From Obelidium mucronatum (taxonomy: Eukaryota; Chytridiomycota; Chytridiomycetes; Chytridiales; Chytriomycetaceae): DNA of 64,000 nt. Position 1 is the stretch's first letter. Each line of letters begins with the position of its first letter. Below are positions 23,290-33,807 of this stretch, in pieces. A program made the translations under genes and the position numbers. Under the pieces are notes generated by a model. That model was not told where the DNA came from. It ran no database searches and saw nothing but the letters and a program-made list of their open reading frames with translations. The stretch is from contig JAIVFH010000037.1 in the NCBI GenBank assembly GCA_025765595.1, positions 248,001 to 312,000 of the forward strand, given 5' to 3'.

Positions 23290-23630
23290 GGTATTGGACA
23301 GCGGTGCCAAACCTTGTCCATCTTGTCGGGTCGTCATTGAAAAGAGCGCTGGATGTAATCATATGACTTGTATTCCATGTCGCACCCACTTTTGCTGGGT
23401 TTGTATGGAAGTTTTTGACAAAAAGTTAATTTACGACCACATGAGGCAAGCTCATGGAAGTATTGGCTTGTGATTTTACTGTATTTTTATGCTTATAGTG
23501 GGCGAAATAAAGTCCATCGCAACGCTGGGGACGCATACTTGATCTTTTAACTTTCCACGAACTCCATAGCTTAATAAATTTTCAGTATTGCTACTGCTAT
23601 AAACCGCATTGACTGACATTCTTTTATTTT

Positions 23631-24796
23631 TTACATGTCCTCAGTCGACCATTTGTATGCCTCCTCCTTCAAAGAAACTCTTGCATACTTGCTCTGTGCA
23701 AGCTTCAATTCGAATCCATTCGTACGGTCAACCCCATCCCATCTATACCCAGGTTCAATATTAAACCGATTCGGAGTAAAATGACCCATATATCGCAGTC
23801 GATCTGAACTTGCTCCACCTCTCCCACCACTTCCTTTAGAATCCGATTTCAGCCCCGCCAAAGGATCCCCCCAATGCTGCCTCTCTTTCAACCGCGCATT
23901 CAACTCTTCATCGTTAATAGAAACCGCAAACTTTTGTTTCCGTTCGTCCACAAGCCGCTTCGAGAGCGTTTCTTGTTGCCGTTGCTGTGCGAGCCCATGT
24001 TTGAATTTGAGTCGTTCTTGTTCGTCTTCTTGTTGGCGTTGCAGTTTCAATGCATTTAGTTCTTCTTCCTTCTCCTTGTTGATGAGTCGACCTTGTTTGT
24101 CACGGTATACCGTTGTTGCTGCTGATGGCTGTGATGGTGGTGGGGAGGGCGACAGAGATGGTGTTCGTTTTCGAGTTCGTTCTGGAGAAGGGGATGGAGT
24201 TCTCCTTCTTTTCTTCTCCTTTCTTCGCGTCGAGTTTGGATTCATGAGTTGGTGTGGATCAATGTCGTCAGATACTTCAACTTGGAATCCTTCGGCCTCT
24301 AATTTTGTGAGCAATAGAGTGAAGATTAGAAAAAATATGACTTAGAAAGAAGACAATGAAGAATACTGCGTTTGGTTGGAGGGGGGCATGCATTTCAGAA
24401 AACAAAAAGAATACAGCGACAGCGACGGAAAGGAAAAAAGAAAAAGAATAGCTATCTTTGACGGTATGGTGGTTAATTACCCATTTGCTTCTGTAAGTCA
24501 CCAACAGTCCGGTCCTCATCGTCACCTCCGCCATCATCAACACCACCCTCCCCTTCTCTAATCACGCTCCACGAGCTTGCTGAAAACCCTTTCGATTTTG
24601 GAGCAACAGTTACTACCGCATCTTCATCGTCCAGATCGATGTCCAACTGCGCTTTTGAAGGTCCAAAACCATCATCATCATCCACCAAGACCACAGTTCC
24701 ACTATGAGAGCTACTCTTTTTGCTTTTCTTCTTCTTGAGTGGGTTCGTTGTTGGCGCAGACACATATCGGGCCAAGAGGTCTTTTTTGGAAGTCAT
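23631..24796 (-). CDS. BUD13: Bud13, RES complex splicing factor
   Basis: Two exons, 24796-24481 and 24298-23631, sum to 984 nt (327 residues). Bud13 acts in the nucleus in the RES (retention and splicing) complex with Snu17 and Pml1 homologues. The N-terminus MTSKKDLLARYVS is Lys/Ser-rich and acidic. The middle is a charged coiled region (RDKQGRLINKEKEEEL). The C-terminus is diagnostic: NRFNIEPGYRWDGVDRTNGFE followed by EEAYKWSTEDM, close to the ends of human and yeast Bud13. The intron donor GTAATT is at 24480 and the acceptor ends at 24299. The gene is convergent with the RBR gene, 157 bp away, and tail to tail it shares no promoter with it. Confidence 0.93.
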
Positions 24797-24906
24797 TTTT
24801 TGTTGAAGGTCGTCTGACCAGACTGGTCAAGAAAACATCATACAATTCAACTCTTAAAATTTTTAATGATGATGCCGTTTACCCATGATCGCACAATTTC
24901 ACAGAC

Positions 24907-26656
24907 TCAGTTCAAGCGGTCGTTGATGAGCTCATTCACTACGCGTTGAATGTCCGCATCATGCTCCCTCACCAGCTCAACGACTCTCTCCCTCGTTGCG
25001 CCACTCGCCACCTCCATCTTCAGAATGCGTTCCACTGCCTCCTTGTGCTCCTTTTCTTTGTGGATGCGCACTTCCTCCTCGGGAGACTCTGTCGCCATAG
25101 TCAGGGCAGCGCCCGTGGCCTGCGACACAAAGCGATACGCCTCTCTCGCCTCCTGCTTGAGCGCCTTTGCGCCTGGAACAGTCGAGTCGATAGTTGCGCA
25201 CGTGGCGTCTTTGAGCGCCTGCGCCTGCTGGAACGCCGACGAAATCCACGGATTTTGGTGAAGAACGGCGGCGTGCATCTGCGCATGCGAGGCTGCGGCG
25301 CTGTTGAGCGCGTGCCGCAGCGAGAACGAAAAGTTTGCTTTCGCCGAATTGTTTGCTGTTTCGGTGCGCGCCGGGCTTGACGCAGGCGTCGCCCATTCGC
25401 TGTTGGGCGGTGTTTCTTGCTGCTTTTTCGGCGGCGTTGCATATTGAGTCTTTTGCCGCGCGAAGCTTGTCGCCAGGTATTCGTTGATGCTGCCTGCCCT
25501 TTGCGCCTGCTTTCTTTGGGACTTGTACTGCTGTTGGAGCTGTGCCGTTGTAAGGGGGCCAGTAGCGGCAGCCGGTGAAGGCGCCGGGGTGGATGATGAG
25601 GCAGCAGGGATCATAACAAGCTCGGGTCCAGTTGCGTCGTAATACTCATCTTTGTCTTCTTCCTCAGGAATGGGAGTCTTTTTACCAGCCGTCTCGCTTG
25701 CAGCCACAGTAGCGGGATCACTTTGAAGAAGAGCATCATCCGTGTATGCTGGTGGAAGATCGTAGTGCAGGTGACGACATGCATCAGTGATTCCCGCACA
25801 AGTGTCAACGTGGTTTGCACTGAAGTGAGTTTCTTTTGGAACATGATTCTTGAGTTTATCGTTGAAGGACTCAAAGATTTCCGAAAGAGGGATCTTTGTG
25901 GATTCCGAAAGCTGTTTTGTTGACGAGGATCAACATCAATACCAATAAGAACGCAGCAGCACAGGAATAACTATAATTACCTCATGCAAAGTTCCAATAG
26001 CCTCACGCATGGCATGTGGATCCGAGAAAACGAGATCCACAACCATGTCAATGACAAGGACTGACTCTGGATGGAACTCCAAATGGTTTGTGTCCTTTTC
26101 AGCCACTGCTACCGTTGCCACCCGTTCAGCCAAAGCAGCAGCAGCAGCAGCAGCCTGATCATCGTACCCGGGCAACGATGATGTTGTTGAATTCTGGGGT
26201 TTAGCACTTGAAACGTGTTCAACGGCAATTTGCAGCTTTGGAATTGCTTTGAGTTTCAGCAGATACTTCAAGTCAATGTCTGAATCAATGCGAATATTGT
26301 CTCCATCAGCATCTCGGTAAGAAGCGGCAATGGTGGCGTCAGTGGGAAAGCGGAACAACTCCTTGACCTTTTGAAACAGCCATCCAATCAGCAAAGCGGA
26401 ACACAGGACACCTCAAACCAAGAACCAAAAAAAACTCCATTTGGATCTCTTTCAAATTCACCTTTTCCTGAAAGAGTGCCCACGACACTGTTCGAGCCTC
26501 CACTTGCTCCAACACAAGCTGGCGAACGAATCCCGAGTTTTCCACTTTGATGCAGATTGTTGGCACTTCTTCTTCTTCGGGTTCCGGCGAATAGCTAATC
26601 ACTCGCTCTTCAGGGACGTCTTCGTCGGGCGAAGCGGTGATGGTGCGATCAGCCAT
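24907..26656 (-). CDS. p62/NBR1-like protein A (PB1 and UBA-like, no ZZ)
   Basis: Three exons (26656-26462, 26367-25981, 25911-24907) sum to 1587 nt, 528 residues, with all introns in phase 0. The PB1 domain spans the first intron: a first strand after an acidic leader (CIKVENSGFVRQLVLE) and then the acidic OPCA-like loop (YRDADGDNIRIDSDIDL). A motif CAGITDACRHLH resembles one in the next paralogue. The middle is Ala/Pro/Gln-rich. The C-terminal ~45 residues (AVERILKMEVASGATRERVVELVREHDADIQRVVNEL) resemble a UBA domain. No ZZ finger is present, unlike the two neighbours, so it is the divergent member of the tandem set. The last exon is GC-rich. A role in binding ubiquitylated cargo is inferred from architecture only. 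Confidence 0.72.
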
Positions 26657-26865
26657 TTTATTATCGATGTTTTTTTTGTAATCTCCGCACAATGTTCCTT
26701 ACTTTTAAGTGGCTTACGCAGCACCTATCTTAATCCTTTTTTAAATTTCCTGCTTCATGTTTAAAATTACACATCTTGATTCGATGGGGAATACAAAGCT
26801 CCAACATAACTGAACACTTACAATTTATTCACGACAGGAGGGTAAACACAAACTAAAAAAACAAC

Positions 26866-28964
26866 TCACACATTCTCATCAATCAAAACTTCAACAACAC
26901 GATCCAAATCCCCACCAAAATGCACAACCAACTCCCGCACCCTCTTACGCGACGTTCCAGCACCAGCAACACCCATCGCAATCACTTGATCCACCTGCCC
27001 TTCAATCACACTCCGATTCGATTCATTCATGTGATCGATTCTAGTAAACTCGTGACTGGCATCATGGTAATTAGTATCAGTCCCGCTACCACCACTTTGC
27101 TTCATGGTATAATAACACACCCCACAGATATCATAATCCCGACACGTCTGACACTTGTACCGCGGGCCCGTGAACCCTTTACTTCCACACACGTCGCAGG
27201 TCGTGTATTTCCAACGCGGAGTCAGGTCCTGTGGATTCGTCGTGCCAGTGCCAGTGGTAGCAGTGGTGCTGAAGTTGGAGACCCCTGCAATGACGCGTTC
27301 AATAGCCGCTTTGAATGCATTCGCGGCGGATTGCGCGGATTCCGCGTGGGTTGCGGCTTGTGCGTGGGCTTGCTGGGCGGCGAGTTGGGTGAGTTGGGCG
27401 GCGCGTTGTGCTTGTTGGGCGGCGCGTTGGAATCCTTGCGTTGGAGTGAAGGACTTGTCGTTGTGGAAGCGGCGGCATTCGTCTGTGATTCCGGTGCAAA
27501 TGTGGATTGGAGAGGACCATGTTGTTTGGGGTGCTGCTGCTGCTGCTGGTGGGGAAGGGACTGATGGAGGTTGTGGTGGAGTGGGAGGGTTGAACCGGAT
27601 GTGGAATCCATTGTTGCTGTTGCTGGTTGAGGAACTTGAGGATGAGGATGATGATGAGGTCGGTTGTTGGCGGTTTCTGTCTGTCTCATCGAAACGAATG
27701 ATAAACGGCTTCTTTTCGGAACTTTGGGCGATGACAGAGGGGAGGTCGCCATCAAACACAACAGAGTAACGAGGCGGTTGTTTGCTCGAAGGTGCTGCTT
27801 CGTTGTTGGACTGAGCTGAACGATGTCCGGCCACCATTTCATTGAATAGACGTATGAGGTCTTCAAACGTTGATTTGGAAGATTCGGCGAACTATACCAA
27901 ACAGAGATCAAAGAGCATTAGTTAATCCACATTGACAACTTAATTTTTTTCCTTCTCACCTCATGCAAAGTCTTGATGGCCGAGTTCATGAATTCAGGAT
28001 CGCGTGTAACCTTTTCAGCCAACTTCTGGACAGCGGCAATAATTTCAGACAAGTCGATAAGAAGAACTTGCTGAGGTTGCTCTTGTTGTTCCTGTTGTGG
28101 TTCTTGTTCCTGTTGTGGTTGTTGTCCCTGTGGTTGGTCGCGAGATGTTGAAGTAACGTTGGAAGGCTGGGTTGGGAAAGACCCAGGAATCTTTCCTTCG
28201 CCTCCCACAACACCAATAGCAGTAGTAGAGCTGTGGTCATGCAAAGCAGGAGCCTCCATGGGCGAGTCATCAGACGGCGCGACTGATTCCACGTCATGCA
28301 TTGCGATTGCATTTTGAGTCTCCAAGTCAAAAAGCGAAGGGTATGCGATATCCACAGGAATAGGAGCCGGATGTTGCGTCTCTTGGACAAGAGCAGTTGG
28401 CACTCGAGAGAGCGGCGTTTCAGAGCGGGTGGTTGGTGTCGCGTCTTGTTCTTCGGGTAGGATGTCAGCGAACGGGTCCTGGTGTCGAGGTAAAGAGTTC
28501 ACGACGACCGCGGGAGCAACTGGTTCCACGGATACAGTGTTGATGACGGGGTTATTATCAGGACCGTCTGATGAGATTGCGATTGTCAGTTTTGGAATTC
28601 GTTCTAGTTTCGCCAGGTCCTTGAGTTCTGAATCTGTGTCAATCTGAATCGAATCTCCGTCTTCATCAACGTAAAAGGCAGATATGGTGCAATGGGTGGG
28701 TAGCTTGAACATGTCTTTGACCTGTGAACGTGGAAGTTTAGATGTGAGTGCCACTCCTTCACTTCCACAATGAGTCCGCCACCCAACTCTTCTCGGATTT
28801 CATAAAAACAGAACGAATAAGAAGCATACCTTTGCTTCCAGCAGAGTCCATTCTACTTGGTCGTCAAAGACAACCTGGCGCACTTGGGAGTTGTATTCGC
28901 ACTTGATGCGGACAATGGATTCCCAGCCGCTTGCTGAGACTGAAGAAGAGCGTATCGAGGTCAT
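26866..28964 (-). CDS. p62/NBR1-like autophagy receptor B (PB1-ZZ-UBA)
   Basis: Three exons (28964-28830, 28721-27960, 27891-26866) sum to 1923 nt, 640 residues, all introns phase 0. Order: PB1 (residues about 18-95, with FYVDEDGDSIQIDTDSELKDL as OPCA motif), a long Pro/Gln/Ser-rich linker, the motif CTGITDECRRFH, an Ala/Gln-rich helix, a ZZ zinc finger (CDVCGSKG...YKCQTCRDYDICGVC...H), and a C-terminal UBA-like domain (VDQVIAMGVAGAGTSRKRVRELVVHFGGDLDRVVEVLI). This is the layout of p62/SQSTM1, where PB1 polymerises, ZZ binds N-degrons or RNA, and UBA holds ubiquitin. A clear LC3-interacting motif was not identified. It lies 209 bp from paralogue A and 231 bp from paralogue C, all in the same direction. 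Confidence 0.82.
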
Positions 28965-29195
28965 TTATGCTTTGGTTTCTTGTTTTACTTGTTGTGTCAA
29001 GTTGAGATGAGGGACAGTTTTTCAAAAGCAATCAGTAAAAATACGTTCGTTCTCCCCCACGAAGTCACAAAATCCCACGAAAAAAAAAAGACAAACAGGG
29101 TTTGACAAAACAACAAAAAACCTCTTACAAACAGAAGTGTCTCTTTATTCCACATTTTCGACAGTAAACAATAGCATCCGACTCTCTCAATGTTT

Positions 29196-30305
29196 TCAAT
29201 CCAAACACTCATCATTCAATGCTTGAACAACGCGATCCAAATCCCCACCAAAATAAACCACCAATTCTCTGATACGTTCACGCGACGCACCAGCAACAGC
29301 AGCAGCATCGCCCATTGCAATCACTTGTTCTACCTTTCCTTCAATCACGGCCTTTTTGTTGTCGGCTTCGTCCGCAGGGCGAAGGATTCTCGTAAATACA
29401 TGGCTAGAGTCGTGGAGAATGGAAGTATATCCAGTATCAGCAGAGTACTGCTGCTGATTCATTCTATAATAACACGACTCGCAGAGATTGTAATTCAGAC
29501 ATGTCTGGCACTTGTACAGAGATCCAAGTTTGGTCCCACAAACAGTACAGCCTGGATCATTGATTACTTGAGCCAAGCTTTCAACCATTGGCTGAACGGA
29601 TTCAGTTACCTTTTTTTTTGTTTCAATGTTTTAAGATCACAGATAAAACACGTGAAAAAAAACAACAATAATCACTACTCACGACTTGTTTAGATTTCAT
29701 GAGTAAGTTTATGACTTCGGGATTTTCAGAAATCTGCGTACCCAACTTTTGGACACCCGCAATGATTTCAGAAAAGTCAAGAACAAGGTTTGGTGGTGCT
29801 TGTTGTGGTTGAGAGTCTTGCTTCTGTTGTGGTTGTTGTTGTTGATCCGGTTCAGATGATCCCTCGAATAAATCCTTTTCCCCGGAAGGCATAGCGATTG
29901 GATTTGTAGTAGATCTGTTGTGGTTGCCTTTTGAAAATACGGCAATAGTCAGTTTTGGAATTCGTTCAAGTTTCGCCAAGTCTTTAAGCTCAGAGTCTGT
30001 ATCAATCTGAATTGAATCTCCATCTTCGTCAACGTAAAAGGCAGAGATGCTGCAATGTGCGGGCAGCTTGAATGCGTCTTTGACCTGTGAATGCAGTCAA
30101 TGGGTAAGTGCAACTCTTCCATCTCTCCCTCTCTCTTCACATGTGAATCATGAGATCATCTTGTCTATAATCGCATTTGAAAGTGAAAGAAAGAGACCTT
30201 TGCTTCCAAGACACTCCATTCTACTTCAAGATGACCAAAGACAAACAGACGCACTTGCGACTTGTATTCGCACTTGATGCGCACCAAGGACTCCGAAGAA
30301 GCCAT
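29196..30305 (-). CDS. p62/NBR1-like autophagy receptor C (short PB1-ZZ-UBA)
   Basis: Three exons (30305-30198, 30084-29683, 29609-29196) sum to 924 nt, 307 residues, with phase-0 introns; the first falls at the same point of the PB1 domain as in A and B. The PB1 half is nearly identical to that of B (SISAFYVDEDGDSIQIDTDS). The linker is short and Gln-rich. The ZZ finger reads CTVCGTKLGSLYKCQTCLNYNLCESC with a distal histidine pair. The UBA-like end is RIRELVVYFGGDLDRVVQAL. It is the most compact member, close in design to minimal p62 proteins. Its ATG lies 65 bp from the divergent EndoG-like gene, so both probably use one promoter region. Confidence 0.84.
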
Positions 30306-30370
30306 TATTGAGTAGAAGTAGATTGGCTGTTTTTGCGATGGTTGAATTGGATTGAATTCCACCAGTGCAA

Positions 30371-31519
30371 ATGAGCCGCAGTGTGTTTTTCCTGTCGACC
30401 GGCGCCGCCTTCCTCGCCGGCTTCCACCTCGGATCCTCGTCCAACTCCAGCTTCCCGTGGGACGCCAGTCCGCTCGCCGCCTCGCTTGTGCGCAGCGCCC
30501 TTGTGTACACCGGGACGCCGAACCTTGTTCCTTCGGGCGCTGCTTCGGGCGGCCTAGCGAGCGTCGCCGCAGTCCCGAACGAGAACCAACTCGGCGCCCA
30601 CGGCCCGCGCGCTGACCACTTGACCCGCCTGGCGTACACTGGCGCGTTTGACCGAAGAACGAGGAACGCGCACTGGGTCGCCGAGAAGCTGACACGGGAA
30701 AAGATCGATAAACTGCTGCTGCTGCCAGAGAGCGGCTCCGAGGACGAGGCGCAAGTGCCGGACCGAAAACACTCGAGCTTCAAGGAGGACCCAGCGATCC
30801 CAAGCGACTTTCGCGTAAAGCCAGGTGACTACACTCACTCGGGCTACGATCGCGGCCACTTGGTGCCGGCTGCCGATGTCATTGAATCGCAGAAGGCGAT
30901 CGACGAGACATTCTATATGACAAACATGTCTCCCCAGGTATTCTTCGTTTCTTGGATTGAACATTCCCCTAAAACCTGTACTTACATGATTCATTACAGG
31001 CCCCTGCGTTCAATCGCGGTGTTTGGGCGTCGTTTGAACGTTATGTTCGAGGGCTTGTGAAATCCTTTGATGAAGTCTATGTTGTCACTGGTCCAATGTA
31101 TCTACCGAAACTAGATGAATCTGATGGTATTACAGTGTGTGCGTGTGGGATTTTTGTAAATAGCTCACTCTCCGGTTTTTGTTTTTACCCTTCAAGGCAA
31201 ATATTACGTCAAATACGAAGTCATTGGTCGCGACAAGACTATCGCTGTACCCACTCATTTCTACAAAGTCATTCTCGGTGTAAAGAATGGAAAACATTAT
31301 ATGGGATCTTTTGTTTTGGCCAATGAAGGCGTTTCTCAAGACACGTCTCTTGATTCTTTCTTACTGCCTGTTTCTGCTATAGAAAAAAGTACAGGTCTCG
31401 AGTTTTTTCCATTCTTGGATCGGAAAAATGTTGGCAATTTGTGTAGTGTTGTTAAATGTGGTGTTAAATTGGCTTCAAAGTTTAGATTGGTTAAAGGGGA
31501 GGATGTTGGGGAGGAATGA
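30371..31519 (+). CDS. NUC1: EndoG/Nuc1-type mitochondrial DNA/RNA nuclease
   Basis: Three exons (30371-30937, 31000-31126, 31197-31519) sum to 1017 nt, 338 residues. This is a DNA/RNA non-specific beta-beta-alpha-metal endonuclease. The signature YDRGHLVPAADV, around residue 165, carries the catalytic histidine of the DRGH motif, and the metal-binding Asn lies in MTNMSPQ. The conserved AFNRGVWASFE and VTGPMYLP blocks follow. The N-terminus has a hydrophobic segment (SVFFLSTGAAFLAGFHLG) consistent with mitochondrial import and inner-membrane anchoring, as in yeast Nuc1. Exon 1 is markedly GC-rich compared with the rest of the gene. The ATG at 30371 is preferred over an in-frame GTG six bases upstream. 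Confidence 0.92.
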
Positions 31520-32011
31520 GTATCATCCACCGCCAATGGCGGTGTATTCTCTTTTGTGCTTATTAATGTTATTATTTTATTATTATTTGTTATTATTTCC
31601 ATCCATCCCACTTGATGTCTTTTGTGATGCCTGATATCTTTTTTGGCCATTTTTGGATTGAAATGGTGTGTATCGGATGTTGGAGAAAGATGCCACGGAT
31701 ATTTGCGGGTTACGTGGTCCATCAAGTAAGGCTTTGCCGTCGTGGCTGTGTTTCAACCCCGAAATATGTGATATCTGACAACAAAACGTGACTGCGAAAC
31801 AACTTTGCACCACACCAAAACGAGACGTGAGTGTACGTCCATCTCTTAGAGATTTGAATTCTTGAGGACCATCAGTTTCAACATTTGCGAGAGACTTGCT
31901 TGGAAAAAAATTTGTTGGGTCACAGCCACAACGTCCACAACAGCCAGCCACTTTTAGATAAATATCTTTTATAAGCCTCTGTGATATCAGACAAAAAAAA
32001 AGAGAAGCAAA
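31520..32011. other. intergenic, 3' flank of nuclease and promoter of PAN gene
   Basis: No gene is visible. Just after the nuclease stop there is a perfect small hairpin (listed separately). The left half is extremely T-rich. A minus-strand frame at 31951-31583 lacks an ATG and has no motif. A TATA-like stretch (TTTTATAAGC) lies around 31967-31976, about 40 bp before the next ATG. Confidence 0.5.
31528..31544 (+). repeat. third copy of the ACCGCC/GGCGGT hairpin
   Basis: CACCGCC-AAT-GGCGGTG, nine bases after the nuclease stop codon. Read on the minus strand it is preceded by GAATAC, exactly as in the first hairpin at 7452, so stem and flank are shared while the loop differs. Confidence 0.5.
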
Positions 32012-32527
32012 ATGGCAAATAACCCTATTTCAGGACACACTTGCAACACATATGACCGCATATGTGAATATCCATTCAACTCGGGCTATGCCACTACTGC
32101 CCGGAATTCGGATTGGGCAGGTTTCGATGTAACATCTGCAGGATGGGGCGCCACCAAGACCGTCGAAGCGTGTGCCGAGTTCACATTTCGTCAAGGCTTA
32201 TGGTTCTTTACTCATGACTCTCGGTACAACAACTGCTACGCAAAGTCTCCAAAATACGATCCATCCAAAAACATGGCCTTGTACGCTCATGATGATAAAG
32301 TAACGCCGTGGGTTCTTCCTAATTATGACTTTCCTGGCAGTTTTGATCCATACAGCAGTGGAGTGATTGCTGAGAGCGTAGAGTATTGCAGGCATCTTTG
32401 TACAGTGAACAAGCGTTGCATGGCGTTCAATTATGAGCCTGAAACCTGGGGTGGTTGCTATTTGAAAGTGCCAGATGTTGGACGGTATGGAGGATTGACG
32501 GCAGGGGTTATTACGCGACTTAAATGA
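32012..32527 (+). CDS. PAN/Apple-like cysteine-rich protein
   Basis: A single-exon gene for 171 residues with two weakly similar halves. Each has a Cys-rich core: VEACAEFTFRQGLWFFTHD...NNCYAKSP and VEYCRHLCTVNKRCMAFNY...GGCYLKVP. The spacing and the C-x(3-4)-C...C-xx-FN...C-Y-L pattern fit PAN/Apple modules, which bind proteins or carbohydrates in extracellular proteins. No signal peptide or membrane segment is visible after MANNPISGHTC, which is odd for a disulphide-type fold. Either an upstream exon is missed or the protein is exported another way. A similar single module ends the GT31-like protein at 37335-38827. Confidence 0.6.
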   Translation: MANNPISGHTCNTYDRICEYPFNSGYATTARNSDWAGFDVTSAGWGATKTVEACAEFTFRQGLWFFTHDSRYNNCYAKSPKYDPSKNMALYAHDDKVTPWVLPNYDFPGSFDPYSSGVIAESVEYCRHLCTVNKRCMAFNYEPETWGGCYLKVPDVGRYGGLTAGVITRLK

Positions 32528-32748
32528 TTGACTTCAAATAAAAAAAAGAGGGACGTTCATTTATATACAGATGTTATTTTCTTTTTTGTGTGTGATTAAA
32601 TAAACGGAGTTAGATTGTCATTTTAGTCTAAGCGACGGCTTATTCTCCAACTTGAACGAATCTCTCTCTTTTCTATTGAACACACTTTGGCAATGTAATC
32701 CATGCGATAAGCGGCTATCATATTATAACAACAGATGAATATTTAAGT

Positions 32749-33456
32749 TTATTCTGCTTTTCTTTTCTTTTCTTTTTTTTCTTTTTTACGTGAATAATAA
32801 GGATGGAATACGCTACTCTTTGTCCCGAAAAACTTGAAGGTCCTCCGTCCATTCACTGGGGTGGCGCGTTGGTGGTGGTCGTGGTGGTTTTGGAATTGTT
32901 CTGATTGCCCCTTGGAAACAAATCCGGTTGGGCTGGACAGACGCGTTTTGAGATTGATTAGAACGCCGCCATCCAAGTATTTCCCATCGAGAGGTGGTGT
33001 TGCTGGTTTTGGTGTTGCGTTTATTCGGAAAACGAAAGGACTCCGTGGTGGTGGTGGGGACACTGGGGACTGCGGTGAGCTTGGAAGAATGATTGGAGGT
33101 ACCATGATGCGTGGTTGCGGCAATAATTGAGCAGGGGCGGTTAATGATTGCGTAGATTGTGATTGATGTAACGGTGAAAATAGAAGCGGTTGGCTGAAGT
33201 GGAAAGCCTGTTGATTGGGCCTCTTGTTCGACAGTTCTCGGTCAATGAAAGCCGTCAAGAGCCTTGAGGCTTCTGCGAGAGAATACTCGGGCGGGAGAAG
33301 AAGGTCCACATCGATTGGGTAATAGTTGGGCAGTGGATGGTCAGGCTCGCGAAGGATATCGACTGTGGCGTCTTGAGTTGAATTGGACCAACACCGTTGC
33401 TCTGATGCATCGTCAAACCAGCCGAAGGCTAAAGAGCGTTTATGGATTTCAATCAT
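32749..33456 (-). CDS. unrecognised proline-rich protein
   Basis: An intronless frame of 235 residues. An N-terminal ~85-residue part (MIEIHKRSLAFGWFDD..., with LLLPPEYSLAEASRLL) could fold. It is followed by a Pro/Ser/Gln-rich stretch and a C-terminus that is extremely basic (SRKKEKKEKKRKAE), suitable for nuclear targeting. No domain is recognised. The ATG at 33456 is the first in frame and codon use looks normal. The function is unknown. Confidence 0.55.
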   Translation of the reverse strand: MIEIHKRSLAFGWFDDASEQRCWSNSTQDATVDILREPDHPLPNYYPIDVDLLLPPEYSLAEASRLLTAFIDRELSNKRPNQQAFHFSQPLLFSPLHQSQSTQSLTAPAQLLPQPRIMVPPIILPSSPQSPVSPPPPRSPFVFRINATPKPATPPLDGKYLDGGVLINLKTRLSSPTGFVSKGQSEQFQNHHDHHQRATPVNGRRTFKFFGTKSSVFHPYYSRKKEKKEKKRKAE

Positions 33457-33807
33457 TTTTTTGTTTGGTTTTTGGTTCTTGCTTCTTGTTTTTACTAAAA
33501 AGAGGCAAGTTTATGTTCAGCGAACATTCTTCAGTTGGCTGGACGCACCTCTAAGTTTGTCGTTTATGGACGGTGTTTACAACGACTTATTGATAAAGCG
33601 GACTTTGAATGTAGATAGAAACGCAGAATGCTGAAGTAAGGATTTTTCCTTTTCAACTTTCTTTGTAAGCGGAAAAAAGTTGAGTCAACGCTGGTCACGC
33701 CAAGCCCGATTTCTGTAAAACGAGGCAAAAGCATACACAATACACAGATAACAACATAGACGAGTTTTCATTTCTTTTTTCGAAAGCGAAAAAAAAGGTT
33801 TCGCTTT
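33457..33807. other. intergenic, no feature recognised
   Basis: A gap between two minus-strand genes, T-rich with several short A/T tracts. It must hold the promoter of the proline-rich gene and the 3' end of the four-helix gene. Confidence 0.4.

Larger units (their letters stand above)
14008..23473 (+). pseudogene. CCCH/RBR-type E3 ubiquitin ligase, split by a retrotransposon
   Basis: Exon 1 is 14008-14099 and exon 2 starts at 14167. The coding sequence runs to 16472 and resumes at 23295 after the transposon and one copy of its target duplication. The three pieces sum to 2577 nt (858 residues), so the empty site was in frame. In order: three CCCH fingers of spacing C-x7-C-x5-C-x3-H (about residues 5-85), a long central region of unclear fold, RING1 (CPVC...CGHTYCLSC, genomic about 16035-16190), an IBR (about 16290-16420), and RING2 after the insertion, with CPSC, the catalytic-site motif GCNHM and CWVC. 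As it stands the frame ends eight bases into the LTR, after 801 residues, removing RING2. RBR ligases need the RING2 cysteine to form the ubiquitin thioester, so the product should be inactive. Confidence 0.88.

Noticed and set aside
31583..31951. A 122-codon minus-strand frame with several cysteines after the nuclease gene
   Set aside because: It begins with GTG, has no motif, overlaps the hairpin-bearing 3' flank and promoter of the PAN gene, and no splice partner was found.
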